Positions 54,471-63,053 of a stretch of 64,000 nucleotides of DNA are shown here, one piece after another. The first letter of the stretch is position 1. Each line of letters starts with the position of its first letter. Below the pieces are notes generated by a model, which was given only the letters and a program-made list of their open reading frames with translations, was not told where the DNA came from and ran no database searches. The position numbers and the translations under genes are program-made. Source of the DNA: Paenarthrobacter sp. GOM3 (GTDB taxonomy: Bacteria; Actinomycetota; Actinomycetes; Actinomycetales; Micrococcaceae); assembly GCF_018215265.2 (NCBI RefSeq), contig NZ_CP136562.1, forward strand, positions 1,240,001-1,304,000. Reading direction: 5' to 3'.

Positions 54471-55858
54471 CGTTGCGACGCCGCCGTTCCCTTTCGGTCG
54501 CGCTGGCCACCACCCTGGCTGGCGGGACCCTTGCAGGCGCGCTGCTGACCGCTCCTGCTGCCAACGCCGATGCCTGGCGGGACAAGGAGTTCTGGCTTAA
54601 GGATTCCGGGGTTACCAACGCCTGGCAGGTCTCCAAGGGAGCAGGCGTCAAAGTCGCCATCATCGACAGCGGCATTGACGGCACCCACCCGGACCTCAAC
54701 GGCGTCGTGGTCGGAGGGACCGACGTATCCGGTGCCGGCGCGCCCAACGGACAAAAGAGCATTGGCGCCAAGACAGAGCACGGGACCCTGGTTGCAAGCA
54801 TGCTTGCCGGCCGGGGACACACCACGCCCACGGCTTCTCCTTCAGCGTCCGCTTCGGCCCCACCGCCCGTGCCGCCCACTACTCCTCCTGCCGGAGGGCC
54901 TGACGGAATCGTAGGTGTCGCGCCCGAGGCCCAGATCCTCTCGGTTTCCACCTGGCTCGGCTCCCCGAACCCTGGCGGCAAGTCGGACCAGGAACAAATC
55001 CCCGACGCCGTTCGCTGGGCCGTGGACAACGGTGCCAAGGTCATCAACATTTCCTTGGGCAGCACCTCGCCGGACTGGCCCCAGAGCTGGGACGCGGCGT
55101 TTCTTTACGCCGAGCAAAAGGACGTTGTCATTGTGGCCGCCGCCGGTAACCGGGTTGGTGGCAACATCCAGGTGGGTGCCCCCGCCACCATTCCCGGTGT
55201 CCTGACCGTCGCCGGGCTGGACGGCGAGGGACGCGCCAGCGTGGATTCCTCGTCCCAAGGCATCAGCATTGGGGTCGCAGCCCCGGCGGAGAAGTTGGTG
55301 GGTGCCATGCCAGGCGCCGGCTACGCCGAGTGGGCCGGGACGTCCGGAGCGGCACCCATCGTGTCCGGTGTGGCCGCCCTCATCCGTTCCAAGTGGCCTG
55401 AGATGAGCGCCAACCAGGTCATCAACAGGATCGTCAGCACCGCCAAGGATGCAGGCGCCCCCGGCAAGGACCCGCTGTACGGGTACGGCATCCTCAACGC
55501 CGAAGCTGCACTCAAGGACGACGTGCCCGCGGCGGCCAGCAATCCCTTGGGCTCCATCGCGGACTGGATCCGCGTGCATCGGCGCGGTGACTTCAGCGAG
55601 CCTTCGCAGGCTCCGGTCGCGAGTCCCACCAGCGCCGCGCCCACCTTGGCCGATCCCACCGTCCCCGTAGCCAAGACGCCGGCGACCATGGACGACGCCC
55701 TTCCTGCCGCCGTCGTCCTTGGTTTTGGTGGCCTGTTCCTCGCCCTCATCGTAGGTGCCGCGATTCAGCTGCGAAGGGTTTCCAAACGTCCCGGTCCGGT
55801 GGTCGAGGAAGCCGAAACCGGAGTGATGGAGACGGTGGATCCACCAAGCAAGAAGTAG
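54467..55858 (+). CDS. Membrane-anchored S8 subtilisin-family protease
   Basis: A 463-residue exported protease. Signal peptide to about residue 35 (APAANA), then the S8 domain with catalytic D67 (IIDSGIDGTHPDL), H105 (TEHGTLVAS) and S293 (GTSGAAPIVSG), and oxyanion N228 (AAGN). A Pro/Ser/Thr-rich insert (about 118-147) interrupts the domain after the His. A single helix at about 412-434 anchors the C-terminus, as in mycosins of type VII secretion, but no ESX genes are nearby. Coupled to ppx by a four-base overlap. Substrate unknown. Confidence 0.9.
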   Translation: MTLRRRRSLSVALATTLAGGTLAGALLTAPAANADAWRDKEFWLKDSGVTNAWQVSKGAGVKVAIIDSGIDGTHPDLNGVVVGGTDVSGAGAPNGQKSIGAKTEHGTLVASMLAGRGHTTPTASPSASASAPPPVPPTTPPAGGPDGIVGVAPEAQILSVSTWLGSPNPGGKSDQEQIPDAVRWAVDNGAKVINISLGSTSPDWPQSWDAAFLYAEQKDVVIVAAAGNRVGGNIQVGAPATIPGVLTVAGLDGEGRASVDSSSQGISIGVAAPAEKLVGAMPGAGYAEWAGTSGAAPIVSGVAALIRSKWPEMSANQVINRIVSTAKDAGAPGKDPLYGYGILNAEAALKDDVPAAASNPLGSIADWIRVHRRGDFSEPSQAPVASPTSAAPTLADPTVPVAKTPATMDDALPAAVVLGFGGLFLALIVGAAIQLRRVSKRPGPVVEEAETGVMETVDPPSKK

Positions 55859-55878
55859 TTAGTGAAGATTTTCACAAA
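55859..55878 (+). promoter_or_regulatory. Rex-type operator upstream of ndh
   Basis: TTAGTGAAGATTTTCACAAA: arms GTGAA and TTCAC with a four-base spacer match the TTGTGAA-N4-TTCACAA consensus of the NADH-sensing repressor Rex at nearly all positions. It overlaps the -35 region of ndh. Confidence 0.65.
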
Positions 55879-55884
55879 GTACTG

Positions 55885-55890
55885 TACTCT
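55885..55890 (+). promoter_or_regulatory. Leaderless -10 box, ndh
   Basis: TACTCT ends six bases before ATG 55897. Confidence 0.5.
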
Positions 55891-55896
55891 GGTGTC

Positions 55897-57351
55897 ATGG
55901 CAACCACCCCAGAGCTCATTGACCGTCCCCGGGTTCTCGTCGTCGGCGGCGGTTACGTCGGCTTGTACGTAGCCCTCAAACTGCAGAAGAAGATCGCGAA
56001 CGCCGGCGGCATCGTCACCGTCGTAGATCCACTGCCGTACATGACCTACCAGCCCTTCCTTCCGGAAGTTGCAGGCGGCAACATCGAGGCACGTCACGCC
56101 GTCGTCTCCCACCGCCAGCACCTCAAGCAGACTGAGCTCATCCAGGGCCGCGTCACTGGCATCGACCACGCCAACCGCACCGCGGTTGTTGCCCCCTCCG
56201 ATGGTGGCGAGCCGTTCGAGATTCCTTACTTCGACGTCGTGATTGCTGCTGGCGCCATCACCCGTACCTTCCCCATCAAGGGCCTCGCGGACAAGGGCAT
56301 CGGCCTGAAGACCATCGAGGAAGCCGTTGCACTGCGCAACAAGCTCCTGGAGCGCATCGAAGCTGCTTCCACCATGACCGACCCCGCAGAGCGCGCCAAG
56401 GCCCTCACGTTCGTGGTTGTCGGTGGCGGTTTTGCCGGCATCGAGTGCCTCACCGAAATGGAAGACCTCGCCCGCGCCGCAGTTCGCAACAACCCGCGCA
56501 TCCGCCAGGAAGAAATCCGTTTCATCCTGGTCGAAGCCATGGGACGCATCATGCCCGAGGTCACCGCCTCGCAGGCAGAATGGGTTGTTGAGCACCTTCG
56601 CAGCCGCGGCATCGAAGTTCTCCTCAACACCTCCCTGGACAGCGCCGAGGGCACCCTCAAGCTCATCAACCTCCCGGACAAGACCCCGGCGCAGGAAGTT
56701 GAAGCTGACACCCTGGTGTGGGCTGCCGGTGTGCAGGCCAACCCGATGATCCGCTCCACGGACTTCCCGCTGGAACCCCGTGGCCGCGTTCGCGTCCTCC
56801 CGGACCTGCGCATCGCAGGCGACGAAGGCATCGTCGAGAACGCCTGGGCCGCTGGCGACATCGCCGCTGTTCCGGACCTCACGGGCAAGGGCCTGCCGGA
56901 CGGCACCTGCGTCCCCAACGCCCAGCACGCACTTCGCCAGGCCAAGAAGCTCGCCAAGAACCTGTGGGCTTCCCGCTGGGACAAGCCGCTGCACGACTAC
57001 AAGCACAAGAACCTTGGTGCTGTTGCCGGCTTCGGCGAGTGGAAGGGTGTTGCAAACATCAACCTGCTCGGCCGCATCGGCCTCAAGGGCGGCCTCGCCT
57101 GGCTGGCACACCGTGGTTACCACGGCATGGCGATGCCCACCGTTGAGCGCAAGTTCCGCGTGATCTTCGGCTGGATCCTGGCCTTCTTCGCAGGCCGCGA
57201 CACCACGCAGCTGATAGATCTCGACAACCCGCGCGGTGCCTTCGTGGCCGCGGCAACGCCGGCCCCCAAGCCCGCAGCTGCCCCGGCGCCCGTTGAAGCC
57301 AAGCCTGCTGCCGAGGAAGCCAAGACTCCGGTAACGGCTGACGCCAAGTAG
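55897..57351 (+). CDS. ndh: Type II NADH dehydrogenase
   Basis: A 484-residue peripheral membrane flavoprotein passing electrons from NADH to menaquinone without proton pumping. FAD site VLVVGGGYVGLYVALKL at the N-terminus, NADH site VVVGGGFAGIE near residue 170, and AAGDIAAVPDL closing the FAD site. The hydrophobic FRVIFGWILAFFAG near the C-terminus is the membrane-binding part; the last 35 residues are Ala/Pro/Lys-rich. Rex-like and leaderless promoter elements precede it, so it is probably repressed at low NADH/NAD ratio. Confidence 0.94.
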   Translation: MATTPELIDRPRVLVVGGGYVGLYVALKLQKKIANAGGIVTVVDPLPYMTYQPFLPEVAGGNIEARHAVVSHRQHLKQTELIQGRVTGIDHANRTAVVAPSDGGEPFEIPYFDVVIAAGAITRTFPIKGLADKGIGLKTIEEAVALRNKLLERIEAASTMTDPAERAKALTFVVVGGGFAGIECLTEMEDLARAAVRNNPRIRQEEIRFILVEAMGRIMPEVTASQAEWVVEHLRSRGIEVLLNTSLDSAEGTLKLINLPDKTPAQEVEADTLVWAAGVQANPMIRSTDFPLEPRGRVRVLPDLRIAGDEGIVENAWAAGDIAAVPDLTGKGLPDGTCVPNAQHALRQAKKLAKNLWASRWDKPLHDYKHKNLGAVAGFGEWKGVANINLLGRIGLKGGLAWLAHRGYHGMAMPTVERKFRVIFGWILAFFAGRDTTQLIDLDNPRGAFVAAATPAPKPAAAPAPVEAKPAAEEAKTPVTADAK

Positions 57352-57361
57352 TACACGCACG

Positions 57362-57396
57362 ACGGCGGCCATCCCCTTTGCGGGGGTGGCCGCCGT
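57362..57396 (+). terminator. Terminator after ndh
   Basis: Arms ACGGCGGCCATCCCC and GGGGGTGGCCGCCGT with a five- to six-base loop. Confidence 0.75.
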
Positions 57397-57429
57397 CGGC
57401 GTTTAACCAGTCGCGTTTCCGCGGGCCCC

Positions 57430-57435
57430 TAGACT
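57430..57435 (+). promoter_or_regulatory. Leaderless -10 box, ACT-GNAT gene
   Basis: TAGACT ends six bases before ATG 57442. Confidence 0.5.
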
Positions 57436-57441
57436 GTTGGC

Positions 57442-58362
57442 ATGTCCGGTGAAACTGACCTGAAGACGCTCCTGCAGTCCCTGCATCCCGTGGTCCGCGA
57501 CGGCGAGTACGTGTACGCCCTATGGCCGCATGGGCGTCCGCTGGAGGGCGAGGTGGAGGCGGCTGTGCGCGAGGCCGAGGGGCTGACCGTTGTCCTGCAC
57601 CGGGACGAGGCAGATCGGCTGGGCCTTGCTTATGATTTTGTGGCCTCGTGGATCACCCTCCAGGTCCACTCCGCCCTCGAAGCCGTGGGTCTCACGGCAG
57701 CGGTGAGCGCGGCCCTGACTCACGCGGGGATCAGTTGCAACGTCCTCGCTGGGTTCCACCACGACCACCTGTTGGTGCCCACTCCAGATGCGGGCCGTGC
57801 CATGGAGGTGCTCCGGCTGCTGGCTCGTGGCGTCGTGCTGCGTTCCGAACGGCCGGAGGACCGGGACGGGATCCTGGACCTGACGGCCCGCGCATTCTCC
57901 GTCTCGCCCGTCACGGGTGAACCGGTGGAGGGAACGCCCATTGAGGTTGGCCTGCTGCGGGAGCTGTTCGAATGCGCGGAGTACATTCCCGAACTCAGCA
58001 TTGTTGCGGAGATCGGTGGAGAGATCGTAGGCCACGCCATCACCACCCGGGGCTGGATCGGCGAACTGCCCGCTTTGGGTTTGGGCCCCATCGGTGTGCT
58101 GCCGACGTTCCAGCGGCGCGGTGTCGGATCGGCGTTGATGCGTGAAACCACAGCGCGGGCAACAGCCATGGGGGAGCGCGGCATAGCGTTGCTCGGCAGC
58201 CCCGCCTATTACCCTCGTTTCGGTTACGTGCCGGCCTCGTCCCTGGGCGTTGAACCGCCGGAGGCGGCGTGGGGTGACCACTTCCAGTTGCTCCCCTTGC
58301 CGGAATGGCCCGACGGCGTTCGGGGCACCTTCCGCTATGCCGAACCCTTCAACAGGCTGTAG
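57442..58362 (+). CDS. ACT-domain / GNAT acetyltransferase fusion
   Basis: A 306-residue two-domain protein. Residues 1-130 resemble stand-alone double ACT proteins: LKTLLQSLHPVVRDGEYVY, LGLAYDFVASWITLQVHSAL and AGISCNVLAGFHHDHLLVP. Residues 135-306 form a GNAT domain with the acetyl-CoA loop in IGVLPTFQRRGVGSALMRE and the GYVPAS end. ACT domains usually bind amino acids, so the acetyltransferase may be regulated by or act on one. Both halves are colinear with no stop, and the fusion is clean. Target unknown. Confidence 0.85.
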   Translation: MSGETDLKTLLQSLHPVVRDGEYVYALWPHGRPLEGEVEAAVREAEGLTVVLHRDEADRLGLAYDFVASWITLQVHSALEAVGLTAAVSAALTHAGISCNVLAGFHHDHLLVPTPDAGRAMEVLRLLARGVVLRSERPEDRDGILDLTARAFSVSPVTGEPVEGTPIEVGLLRELFECAEYIPELSIVAEIGGEIVGHAITTRGWIGELPALGLGPIGVLPTFQRRGVGSALMRETTARATAMGERGIALLGSPAYYPRFGYVPASSLGVEPPEAAWGDHFQLLPLPEWPDGVRGTFRYAEPFNRL

Positions 58363-58383
58363 CTGGGATACCATGGTCCGGGC

Positions 58384-58457
58384 GCCCCAGTAGCCCAATT
58401 GGCAGAGGCAGCGGACTTAAAATCCGCGTGTTGTGGGTTCGAGTCCCACCTGGGGCA
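58384..58457 (+). tRNA. tRNA-Leu (anticodon UAA), short variable loop
   Basis: A 74-base cloverleaf: acceptor GCCCCAG/CTGGGGC, discriminator A at 58457, anticodon stem GCGGA/TCCGC with loop CTTAAAA (anticodon at 58418-58420) and T arm GTGGG-TTCGAGT-CCCAC. The anticodon decodes UUA leucine, but the variable loop is only five bases (GTGTT), whereas leucine tRNAs normally carry a long variable arm. CCA is not encoded (CGG follows). Confidence 0.9.
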
Positions 58458-58459
58458 CG

Positions 58460-58490
58460 GCGGAAGGTGAGAGCGGTTTCTTCCTTCCGC
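58460..58490 (+). terminator. Hairpin after tRNA
   Basis: Arms GCGGAAGG and CCTTCCGC with a 15-base loop containing TTTCTT, three bases after the tRNA. Confidence 0.5.
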
Positions 58491-58564
58491 GACGCGGGTG
58501 TTGTGTTCGGTGCCGTTTCCCAGCAACCTCGTAGATTTCCCACAGGCAACGAGTGTTATAGGGA

Positions 58565-58580
58565 TGTGACCTGAATCACT
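58565..58580 (+). promoter_or_regulatory. CRP/GlxR-like operator
   Basis: TGTGACCTGAATCACT differs from the TGTGA-N6-TCACA consensus only at the last base. About 100 bases upstream of the branched-chain amino acid binding protein gene. Confidence 0.5.
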
Positions 58581-58679
58581 TATGTTCGCCGATCAATTGC
58601 ATTAGTTTGAGTCTTAATCAGGAACACCTGAGTAATCGCATCAAAGGCAGTTCGCACCTTTCGATCGAGGAGACAACGA

Positions 58680-60038
58680 ATGTTTGATCTTTCCCCGGCG
58701 GCGCCCCGAGCCGCCAAGCTAACCGCGCTTGGCATTGGGGTCGCCCTCTTGGCCACAGCTTGTGGTGGGTCTTCGACGCCAACCCAAACTGGGTCTTCAT
58801 CCGCCGCGGCCGCAGCAGGAATCTCCTGCCCGGCGCCAAGTGCGGGGGCGGGAGCCGGCAACAGCCAGGCTGCCACCAACTCTGGACCTGTACCTCCCTC
58901 GACCACCACTACTTCCACGCCGCTCAAGCTTGGATCGCTCCTGCCGACAACGGGGTCGCTGGCGTTCCTTGGCCCGCCCGAAATCGCCGGTGTCAACCTC
59001 GGAATCAAGGAAGTCAACGACGCCGGTGGCGTGTTGGGTGCCCCTGTTTCGGTGGTTCACCGTGACTCCGGTGATACCAAGACAGACATCGCCACCCAGT
59101 CCACCACGGCCCTCCTCGGCCAAGGCGTCAGCGCTGTCATCGGTGCGGCTTCGTCGGGCGTTTCCAAGACGGTTATCAACCAGATCACCGGTGCCGGTGT
59201 CATCCAGTTCTCGCCTGCGAACACGTCGCCTGACTTCACCACGTGGGACGACAAGGGCCTGTACTGGCGAACAGCACCGTCCGACGTCCTGCAGGGCAAG
59301 GTGCTCGGTAACTACATGGCTACTTGTGGAGCCCAGACCGTTGGCATGATCGTCCTCAACGACGCTTACGGAACCGGCCTGCAGAAGAACGTCAAGGAAG
59401 CCTTCGAGGCAGCCGGCGGAAAGGTTGTGGCCGAGGAACTCTTCAACGAAGGTGACTCCCAGTTCAGCAGCCAGGTGGACAAGGTACTGGCCGCCAAGCC
59501 GGACGCCATCGCACTGATCACCTTCGACCAGGCCAAGAGCATCGTCCCCCTGATCACCGGCAAGGGCATCAAGCCCACGCAGCTGTTCATGGTTGACGGC
59601 AACACCTCGGATTACAGCAAGGACTTCCAGCCGGGCACCTTGAAGGGCGCGCAGGGAACCATTCCCGGTACGTTCGCCAAGGATGACTTCAAGAAGAAGC
59701 TCCTGGCAATCGACCCGGCCCTGAAGGATTACAGCTACGCAGGTGAATCCTACGACGCCGTGAACCTGATCTCCCTGGCCTCCGAGGCAGCCAAGAGCAC
59801 CAAGGGTACGGACATCGCAGCCAAGCTGAAGGAAGTCTCTGAAGGCGGCGAGAAGTGCAACAGCTTCGCAGCCTGCGTCACCCTGCTCCGCCAGGGCAAG
59901 GACATCGACTACGACGGCCAGTCCGGTCCTGTCACGTTCTCCGACGCCGGTGACCCCACCGAGGCGTACATCGGTATCTACCAGTACCAGGATGACAACA
60001 CCTACAAGCCGGTCCGCGAAGAGTTCGGCAAGCTCTAA
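58680..60038 (+). CDS. Branched-chain amino acid ABC transporter binding lipoprotein
   Basis: A 452-residue family 1 periplasmic-type binding protein (LivJ/K group). Lipobox LLATACGG, lipidated C28, then a Ser/Thr-rich linker with PSTTTTST. The ligand-binding core begins LKLGSLLPTTGSLAFLGPPE and continues VIGAASSGVSKTV. It is a single-gene unit whose transporter operon is convergent (livF end at 60329). A CRP-like site and a terminator flank it, so it is controlled apart from the permeases. Confidence 0.9.
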   Translation: MFDLSPAAPRAAKLTALGIGVALLATACGGSSTPTQTGSSSAAAAAGISCPAPSAGAGAGNSQAATNSGPVPPSTTTTSTPLKLGSLLPTTGSLAFLGPPEIAGVNLGIKEVNDAGGVLGAPVSVVHRDSGDTKTDIATQSTTALLGQGVSAVIGAASSGVSKTVINQITGAGVIQFSPANTSPDFTTWDDKGLYWRTAPSDVLQGKVLGNYMATCGAQTVGMIVLNDAYGTGLQKNVKEAFEAAGGKVVAEELFNEGDSQFSSQVDKVLAAKPDAIALITFDQAKSIVPLITGKGIKPTQLFMVDGNTSDYSKDFQPGTLKGAQGTIPGTFAKDDFKKKLLAIDPALKDYSYAGESYDAVNLISLASEAAKSTKGTDIAAKLKEVSEGGEKCNSFAACVTLLRQGKDIDYDGQSGPVTFSDAGDPTEAYIGIYQYQDDNTYKPVREEFGKL

Positions 60039-60061
60039 ACTCCAGAGACCGTAGCAACGCA

Positions 60062-60096
60062 ACAGGTCCCCTTCCTCACGGAGGAAGGGGACCTGT
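60062..60096 (+). terminator. Terminator after binding protein gene
   Basis: Perfect 15-base arms ACAGGTCCCCTTCCT and AGGAAGGGGACCTGT around CACGG, followed by TTGC. Confidence 0.8.
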
Positions 60097-60174
60097 TTGC
60101 GTCGATATTGCAGTGAGTGGTGTGGTGGGGTCCGGTTGCTGTTCGGCTACGACCCTCTTTGACCCCGTGGCGGT

Positions 60175-60235
60175 GTTGCGAGGCCTGGTATGCAGGCTTG
60201 TGCGTCCATTTGGGGCGCAGAGCGGGCCTCGCAAC
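60175..60235. repeat. Palindromic repeat, shared-arm copy 2
   Basis: Arms GTTGCGAGGCC (60175-60185) and GGCCTCGCAAC (60225-60235). The right arm with its flank, AGCGGGCCTCGCA, is identical to the one at 12068-12080, while the 39-base interior differs. It lies between two other hairpins in the convergent gap. Confidence 0.7.
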
Positions 60236-60270
60236 GCAGGGCCAGGCCGGCACTTCTCCCGACACATAAG

Positions 60271-60302
60271 GAGGGCCCTTGGACATGAATCCAAGGGCCC
60301 TC
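60271..60302 (-). terminator. Terminator after livF
   Basis: Perfect arms GAGGGCCCTTGGA and TCCAAGGGCCCTC around CATGAA, 26 bases past the livF stop. Confidence 0.75.
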
Positions 60303-60328
60303 TCGATGGTGCTGTCCGGAAATTGAGG

Positions 60329-61099
60329 CTAGACCTCGTCCGCCAGGGTGCCCAAGTACAACTGGATCACCTTCGGGTCCTTCATGAGCTCGCGGCCCGT
60401 ACCCGTGTACGCGTCCTTGCCCTGGTCCAGGACGTAGCCGCGATCGCAGATCTGAAGGCAGCGGCGGGCGTTCTGTTCCACCATGATCACGGAGACGCCT
60501 GCGCGGTTGATCTCGTGGACGCGGAGGAACGTCTCGTCCTGTTTGACGGGGGAGAGGCCGGCCGACGGTTCATCCAGCAGCAAGACAGCCGGGTCCATCA
60601 TCAGGGCCCTTCCCATGGCCACCATCTGGCGTTCGCCACCCGAGAGGGAACCGGCGCGTTGGGCACGTCGCTTGCCCAGTTCCGGGAACAGGCTGGTGAC
60701 AAAGTCGAAGCGCTCGGCGAAGACCTTGGGCCGCTGGAACATGCCCATCTGGAGGTTCTCTTCAATGGTCAACGTAGCGAAGACGTTGTTGGTCTGCGGA
60801 ACGAAGCCCACGCCCTGGGTCACCAGCTTGTTGGCCTTCAAACCTGTGAGGTCCTGCCCGCGAACCACAACGGTGCCGGAGTGCACCTTCACCAGGCCGA
60901 ACATGGCCTTGAGCAGGGTGGACTTGCCGGCGCCATTAGGGCCGATAATGCCGATCAGCTCGCCCTTGCGTGCCTCGATGCTGCAGCCGTTGAGGATGTT
61001 GACGCCCGGGATGTAGCCCGCCACCAGGTTGGTGACTTTGACGACGGAATCGCTTGCCGGGGCGGCTGCCGAGGCGGGCATTGCAGCGGGACTGCTCAT
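60329..61099 (-). CDS. livF: Branched-chain amino acid ABC ATPase (LivF)
   Basis: A 256-residue ATPase. Walker A GPNGAGKSTLLKAMFG, signature LSGGERQMVAMGRALM, Walker B AVLLLDEPSAGLSP, and H-loop MVEQNARRCL match the LivF subgroup. The N-terminus (20 Ala/Ser/Pro residues) is longer than usual. The ATG at 61099 overlaps livG by four bases. Pairs with LivG under the LivHM permeases. Confidence 0.94.
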   Translation of the reverse strand: MSSPAAMPASAAAPASDSVVKVTNLVAGYIPGVNILNGCSIEARKGELIGIIGPNGAGKSTLLKAMFGLVKVHSGTVVVRGQDLTGLKANKLVTQGVGFVPQTNNVFATLTIEENLQMGMFQRPKVFAERFDFVTSLFPELGKRRAQRAGSLSGGERQMVAMGRALMMDPAVLLLDEPSAGLSPVKQDETFLRVHEINRAGVSVIMVEQNARRCLQICDRGYVLDQGKDAYTGTGRELMKDPKVIQLYLGTLADEV

Positions 61100-62079
61100 T
61101 TCCCGTCCTCCTTCTTGGGTTCTTCGATGTCGGACAGAATGCCGGCATCTTCCGTTCCGACAACCGACTCGTCATCGGCTACGAGTTCCGCTTCGAGTTC
61201 CTTGATGCCTTCAGCGTCGCCAAGATCGACGTCGTGGTGGGCGCCAAGGTAGGCGTCGATGACGGCGGGATTCTTCATCACTTCTCCCGGAGGTCCCTCA
61301 GCCACCACCTTGCCTTCGGCCATGACCACCACCCAGTCAGCGATGTGGCGGACCATGTTCATGTCGTGCTCAACGAAGAGCACGGTCATGCCTTCGGCTT
61401 TGAGGTTCTTGATGTGATCCAACAGCGACTGCGTCAGGGCCGGATTCACGCCTGCCATGGGCTCATCGAGCATCACGAGCTTGGGCCGGACCATCAGCGA
61501 GCGTGCCATTTCCAGGAGCTTGCGCTGGCCCCCGGAGAGCGACGCAGCGTAGTCGTCCTTCTTGGCATCAAGCTTGAACTTCTGCAGCAGGATGTCAGCC
61601 TGGGCGGTGATTTCCTTTTCCCGGCCACCCCACATGCCTTTGAACAGGGCCTTAGAAAGCCGCTCACCAGGCTGGTCGGCAGCGCCGAGGCGCATGTTTT
61701 CCATGACCGTCAGCTTGCCCATCACCTTGGTCAGCTGGAAGGTGCGGACCATGCCCATACGTGCCACTTTGTAGGAGGAAACACCGGCGATGCTGTTGCC
61801 CTCGAACTGCCACTTTCCCGTGTTGGGGGTGTCGAAGCCCGTGAGCAGGTTGAACAGCGTGGTCTTGCCTGCACCGTTGGGACCGATCAGGGCCGTGATC
61901 TTGTGGCGGGGAATTTCGAGGTACTCGACGTCCACGGCATTGATGCCGCCAAAGGAACGGGTAACGTCCTCTGCCACCACGATCGGGTCGCGCTTCTTGC
62001 AGCCGGGCAGGTTCTCCCCGACGGCGATCGGCCGCGAATCGGTCATGTAGTCGATGTCTTGTTCGTTCATTTCACTCAT
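61096..62079 (-). CDS. livG: Branched-chain amino acid ABC ATPase (LivG)
   Basis: A 327-residue ATPase, longer than typical LivG (about 255) because of an N-terminal 27 residues and an acidic C-terminal tail (DVDLGDAEGIKELEAELVAD). Walker A GPNGAGKTTLFNLLTGF, signature LSGGQRKLLEMARSLM, Walker B KLVMLDEPMAGVNP and H-loop LFVEHDMNMV are present. It overlaps livM by four bases. Confidence 0.94.
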   Translation of the reverse strand: MSEMNEQDIDYMTDSRPIAVGENLPGCKKRDPIVVAEDVTRSFGGINAVDVEYLEIPRHKITALIGPNGAGKTTLFNLLTGFDTPNTGKWQFEGNSIAGVSSYKVARMGMVRTFQLTKVMGKLTVMENMRLGAADQPGERLSKALFKGMWGGREKEITAQADILLQKFKLDAKKDDYAASLSGGQRKLLEMARSLMVRPKLVMLDEPMAGVNPALTQSLLDHIKNLKAEGMTVLFVEHDMNMVRHIADWVVVMAEGKVVAEGPPGEVMKNPAVIDAYLGAHHDVDLGDAEGIKELEAELVADDESVVGTEDAGILSDIEEPKKEDGK

Positions 62080-63044
62080 GCGAATGCAAGCTCCTTCTTA
62101 TTGCCGAAGACGCCTTGCGGGCGGAAGATCATCAGGAGCATCAGGGCCACACCCACCAGGATGTAGCGGAGCTGGCCTGCCTGGACGGTGGTAAGCCAAG
62201 TGATGACCCCCGATTCGATGAGGCCGTACAGGAGGCTCTGGGTCAGTGAGAGCACTACCCAGAAGATCATGGCTCCAATGACGGGTCCCAGGACAGTGGC
62301 CATGCCACCGAGGAGGAGGCAGGTCCACAGGAAGAACGTCAGCTCCGTGCCGTAGTTGGATGGCTGGACAGCGCCGCGGGGCAACGTGAAGATCATGCCG
62401 GCAAGTGCGCCGAGCACACCGCCGATGACCAGTGCCTGCATCTTGTAGGAGTAGACGTTCTTACCGAGTGATCGAACGGCGTTCTCGTCTTCACGGATGC
62501 CCTTCAGTACCCGACCCCAGGGGCTGCGCATGAGGAGCCAGACCAACAGGCAGCAAACGATGACCAAGGCCCATCCCACCACGCGGATGAAGAAGTCCCT
62601 GTTGTTCATGCCCATATAGGAGCCCTCAGGGAAAGGGTTCATGGCGTAGAAATCGCCCTCAAAGGCGGCCAGGCCATTTGCCGAACCGGTGACGCTGGTC
62701 AGCTGGTTGGTGGTGACGACGTAGCGCACAATTTCGGCGGCTGCAATGGTCACGATGGCTAGATAGTCGGCCCGTAGCCTCAGTGTGGGAATGCCGAGGA
62801 TGAAGGCGAAGATCACCGAACACAAGATGGCGATCAGCAGGCCAATGAAGAACGGAGCCTTGAACGTCAGGGTGGAGATGGCAAAGCCGTAAGCACCCAC
62901 TGCCATGAAACCTGCCTGGCCGAAGTTCAGCAGGCCTGAGTAGCCGAAGTGGACCGCAAGGCCCAAAGCGGCAAGTGCGTAGGCCGCCGTCGTCGGACTG
63001 AAAAGTTCGCCAAGGGCGCTGGAGAGAATAAATCCGAAATCCAT
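62076..63044 (-). CDS. livM: Branched-chain amino acid ABC permease (LivM)
   Basis: A 322-residue permease of about eight to nine helices. NFGQAGFMAVGAYGFAIS near residue 40, LGIPTLRLRADYLAIVTIAAAE in the middle and GRVLKGIREDENAVRSLGKN (the cytoplasmic coupling loop) are family hallmarks. AGGAGC lies five bases before ATG 63044, nine bases after the livH stop. Confidence 0.93.
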   Translation of the reverse strand: MDFGFILSSALGELFSPTTAAYALAALGLAVHFGYSGLLNFGQAGFMAVGAYGFAISTLTFKAPFFIGLLIAILCSVIFAFILGIPTLRLRADYLAIVTIAAAEIVRYVVTTNQLTSVTGSANGLAAFEGDFYAMNPFPEGSYMGMNNRDFFIRVVGWALVIVCCLLVWLLMRSPWGRVLKGIREDENAVRSLGKNVYSYKMQALVIGGVLGALAGMIFTLPRGAVQPSNYGTELTFFLWTCLLLGGMATVLGPVIGAMIFWVVLSLTQSLLYGLIESGVITWLTTVQAGQLRYILVGVALMLLMIFRPQGVFGNKKELAFA

Positions 63045-63053
63045 GGCCCGCTC

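Noticed and set aside
54467..55858. Type VII secretion (ESX) locus suggested by the mycosin-like protease
   Set aside because: No EccB/C/D/E, WXG100 or PE/PPE-like genes lie nearby; the protease is embedded in the ppx operon.
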